NCBI RefSeq assembly: GCF_947507565.1
Contig: NC_089190.1
Coordinates: forward strand, 868,001 to 932,000
Direction: 5' to 3'
DNA: 64,000 bases
Source: Oscarella lobularis
Lineage: Eukaryota > Porifera > Homoscleromorpha > Homosclerophorida > Oscarellidae
The notes beneath the pieces were generated by a model. That model was given only the letters and a program-made list of their open reading frames with translations. It did no database searches and was not told the DNA's origin. Positions 62,036 to 64,000 of the stretch are shown here, piece by piece. A program made the translations under genes and the position numbers. Positions within the stretch are counted from its first letter, which is position 1; every line of letters starts with the position of its first letter.

Positions 62036-63599
62036 GTGATTTCCATTAGGCGGCAGAGACCGCGCGTTTGGCTCTCGCCCAGAACGTTTGTCAGTTCGTG
62101 AACGACGAGTTGGCCCGCAACAAGAGCAGGTTGAATCACGCGGGGCAGAAGACGTTCGATTGGCTGACCAACGACAAATTCTTCATATGGGGATTCAGCC
62201 GATTTTAGGAACGTTGGTTTGGGTTTCGCCTTTTTCTCCGGCATCGGCGGAACTAGAGCAAGCGTGTCGTCGTCAGAGAACATGGTCTTTTTTGTAGCCT
62301 GAAAAACGACGTCGTCGTACTGATTCACAAGCCAGTGAATCGAGCGAACGACGACGCTGCTTTCGCCGTCGCGTCCGATTTTCTTCTCGGCGTCAATGGG
62401 ATAAAGGAGAGCGCGCAGCGTGTCGCCGACGACGACGCTGCGCCACTGGAAAGCGTCGTAGAGACCGAGGTGAACGCGTGCCTGTCGACTAAAGTCGGAC
62501 ACGGTGAAAGCAAGACTCATGCAGGCGAGCATGTGAAAGGGAAGCGCCACTTTTCCGCCAACTCGCTCAGCACTGTTCCACGGACTCGGCACTCGTCCGA
62601 AACTTGCTTCCCACGTCGACTTCCACGCATCGGTGATGGTCACTTCGTTCGCCGTCGAAACGACTTCGCCGAGACGAACCTCTGTCATCCTTCGCTGAAG
62701 CGTCGGATAGAGAAGACGCTCGGACGACACGTCGAGATCCATCGCCTTCTCGATCGCATTGTGCCGTTCGAGCATCCGATTGGCTTTCGCGACGTGAGGC
62801 GGCCCAATCATCTCGCGGCTCTCCTGCGCTGACTTGCGAACGGTTCCAATCGCAGTCGAGTCCCCAATACCAATCACTCTTTGAGCCCACTTCACTTCGT
62901 TGGGATCGTAGGCGAAAATGGTGTTCGCTTGGGCGACTTGAGCGAGCGACAGGCACACGCTTCCTACGAAGCCCGATCGTCGCATTCGTCGGCAAATTGA
63001 CTCGAATCCGGCGTGATCGTCGAGCCACGTGTGGGCGCCCCAGATCGGCTCGATTCCGGCCGCTCTCGCCGCCAGCGCCGCCGTGCCGAAAAAGGCGTTG
63101 AACGCGTACGAGTCGTCGTCGCACAGGGCGACGGCGGACAAGTCGCCGGAGCCGACCAGCAGCGCGACGGTGCGCGACGACGCACGAACGATTTCGTCGA
63201 TTCGAAAGAGCGCTCGCGGCGTTTCGGCCATGAGCGTGAGTCGAATCGATCCGCGTCGAATCGATTGGCTCGCTTCGGCGCGCGCTATCAGCTCGTCGAC
63301 TCGACGAACGAGCGCCGTTGTTTCGACTTTGGGCACGAGAAAGCCGGCGACACCGGGTCGAGTGAGCGCCGAAATGTCGTCCTCGAGAAGCGTAGGATGG
63401 TTGTCGTCGTTGTTTATGCGGACGAAAAGACGCCTTGTCGTCGGAATAGCGCCGCTGCTCAACGCTTCGGCGTAATGAGCGCGAACGGTCGCCTTGCTAG
63501 CGATGGGAACCGAATCCTCGAGATCGAGAACGACGATATCCGGGCGACGTCCGACTGCCTTGTCCGTCGATCCGTGTTTCGCGAAAAGCCAAGATCGTG
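61573..63599 (-). CDS. HpcH/CitE-like CoA-lyase fused to MaoC-like hydratase
   Basis: The main exon begins after an acceptor (CACCTAG) at 63599 with RSWLFAKHGSTDKAV and is open for 675 codons. The first 300 residues are a citrate-lyase-beta/malyl-CoA lyase barrel: VVLDLEDSVPIASK, RLFVRINNDD, GFLVPKVETTALV, LTLMAETPRALFRIDEI, LLVGSGDLSAVAL, EPIWGAHTWLDDHAGF. Linker sequence (KKAKPKPTFLKS) separates it from one or two hotdog domains of MaoC type (HMLACMSLAFTVSDFSRQAR and VFSAAVGNVSTDMGEI). Malyl/methylmalyl-CoA lyase plus enoyl-CoA hydratase activity in C4-C5 acyl-CoA breakdown is inferred. The 5' exon is not placed; MIQQHIVSLSSKRCFPSRLS at about 63746-63687 would make a good mitochondrial leader, but the phase does not fit. 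Confidence 0.8.
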
Positions 63600-63842
63600 C
63601 TAGGTGATAATGGCATCGCTTTAACAAAGAAGCACGTTTCCTCTAGTTGTGATAAACTGGAGGAGCTCGAGCTTACGAGAGAGAGCCTTGACGGAAAACA
63701 ACGTTTCGAACTTAGGGAGACGATGTGTTGTTGGATCATCGCAGGAGGACAGAATCGAGGGCGAGAAGAGCGCTGGCACCGGTATGTAGACGTGTCACGT
63801 GCTTTCTGTACCGTCTCCACGTGATTGGGTCGATTTCGTGCA
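63600..63842. promoter_or_regulatory. Divergent upstream region with probable leader exon
   Basis: Holds the unplaced first exon of the - strand CitE-MaoC gene (Arg/Ser-rich leader-like frame, with a GTAAGC donor on - near 63684) and the 5' side of the + strand gene at 63843. GACGTGTCACGTG at about 63790 contains an E-box CACGTG-like word. Confidence 0.35.
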
Positions 63843-64000
63843 ATGGACGACGATGGATTGTCTCAGAGGACCGACAACGACGAAGCGACAGAGCTCATTT
63901 TGTCAGCAAGACAACGGAGTGACATTCTAACAAACACCGGCAGTTTCTATCTGGCCTACTTCCGTCTTCGCTGGTTTCGTCAATTCGAAACAAGCGCCAG
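63843..64000 (+). CDS. Start of an unidentified protein, cut by window end
   Basis: ATG at 63843 opens MDDDGLSQRTDNDEATELIL then SARQRSDILTNTGSFYLAYF and RLRWFRQFETSA, still open at the last base. It is an acidic start followed by an amphipathic, aromatic-rich stretch. No family recognised; divergent to the CitE-MaoC gene. Confidence 0.45.
   Translation, partial: MDDDGLSQRTDNDEATELILSARQRSDILTNTGSFYLAYFRLRWFRQFETSA

Noticed and set aside
52239-63599. Bacterial contamination as the source of the intronless CHAT and CitE-MaoC genes
   Set aside because: They alternate with spliced animal genes and share direct repeats with one of them on the same contig.

Overview
The window is nuclear DNA of an early-branching animal, most plausibly a sponge; a homoscleromorph is my guess, not a result. 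Metazoan signs are Death domains, a THAP-type Kolobok transposase, a trefoil-containing GH31 enzyme and multi-exon genes whose introns are mostly 45-75 bp with clean GT/AG ends. There is no operon, ribosome-binding site or other prokaryotic layout.

The left two thirds (1-38.8 kb) is almost wholly a graveyard of mobile DNA, much of it nested. In order: a Tc1/DDE_3-like transposase gene split by a 4.0-kb element with 316-bp inverted ends (RING/RS ORF plus a gutted integrase, and a smaller MITE inside); a decayed DDE_1 transposase; the 3' part of a Helitron with RPA-like gene and hairpin/CTAG end; a MITE with a 9-bp target duplication; a complete pogo-like element; a HECT E3 remnant; a MITE filled with CAGACA-type repeats; a minisatellite interrupted by a Harbinger and a Tigger-like element; a HIRAN ORF; a DIRS-order tyrosine-recombinase retrotransposon; a Kolobok flanked by TTAA; a foldback element with 9-bp minisatellite arms; a 0.9-kb near-perfect palindrome; a LINE 3' end; a second, internally deleted DIRS copy with a spliced gag; and a hAT-like MITE.

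The right third (39.3-64 kb) is gene-rich: an intact 8-exon DDE transposase-like gene (possibly domesticated), a HIRAN ORF (-), a Kelch/coiled-coil/kinase gene (+), an intronless secreted GH31 glucosidase with trefoil domain (-), a 12-TM protein with a lysosomal-type sorting signal (+), a CBM20-caspase-like-TPR-CHAT gene (-), a Death-ROCO-TM-Death gene (+), a citrate-lyase-like/MaoC fusion (-) and the start of one more gene (+).

The standout is 52.1-61.1 kb. Two cell-death/immunity-type genes stand head to head across 242 bp: one encodes two clan-CD protease domains (metacaspase-like and CHAT), the other a GTPase with a Death domain at each end and a membrane segment. The 9-kb block is bracketed by about 925-bp direct repeats holding the end of the 12-TM gene and the end of the CitE-MaoC gene. 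I infer that the block entered between two convergent genes, or that the interval was duplicated. The caspase and CHAT halves lie in adjacent frames with a one-base break between them, so the gene is split in this assembly.
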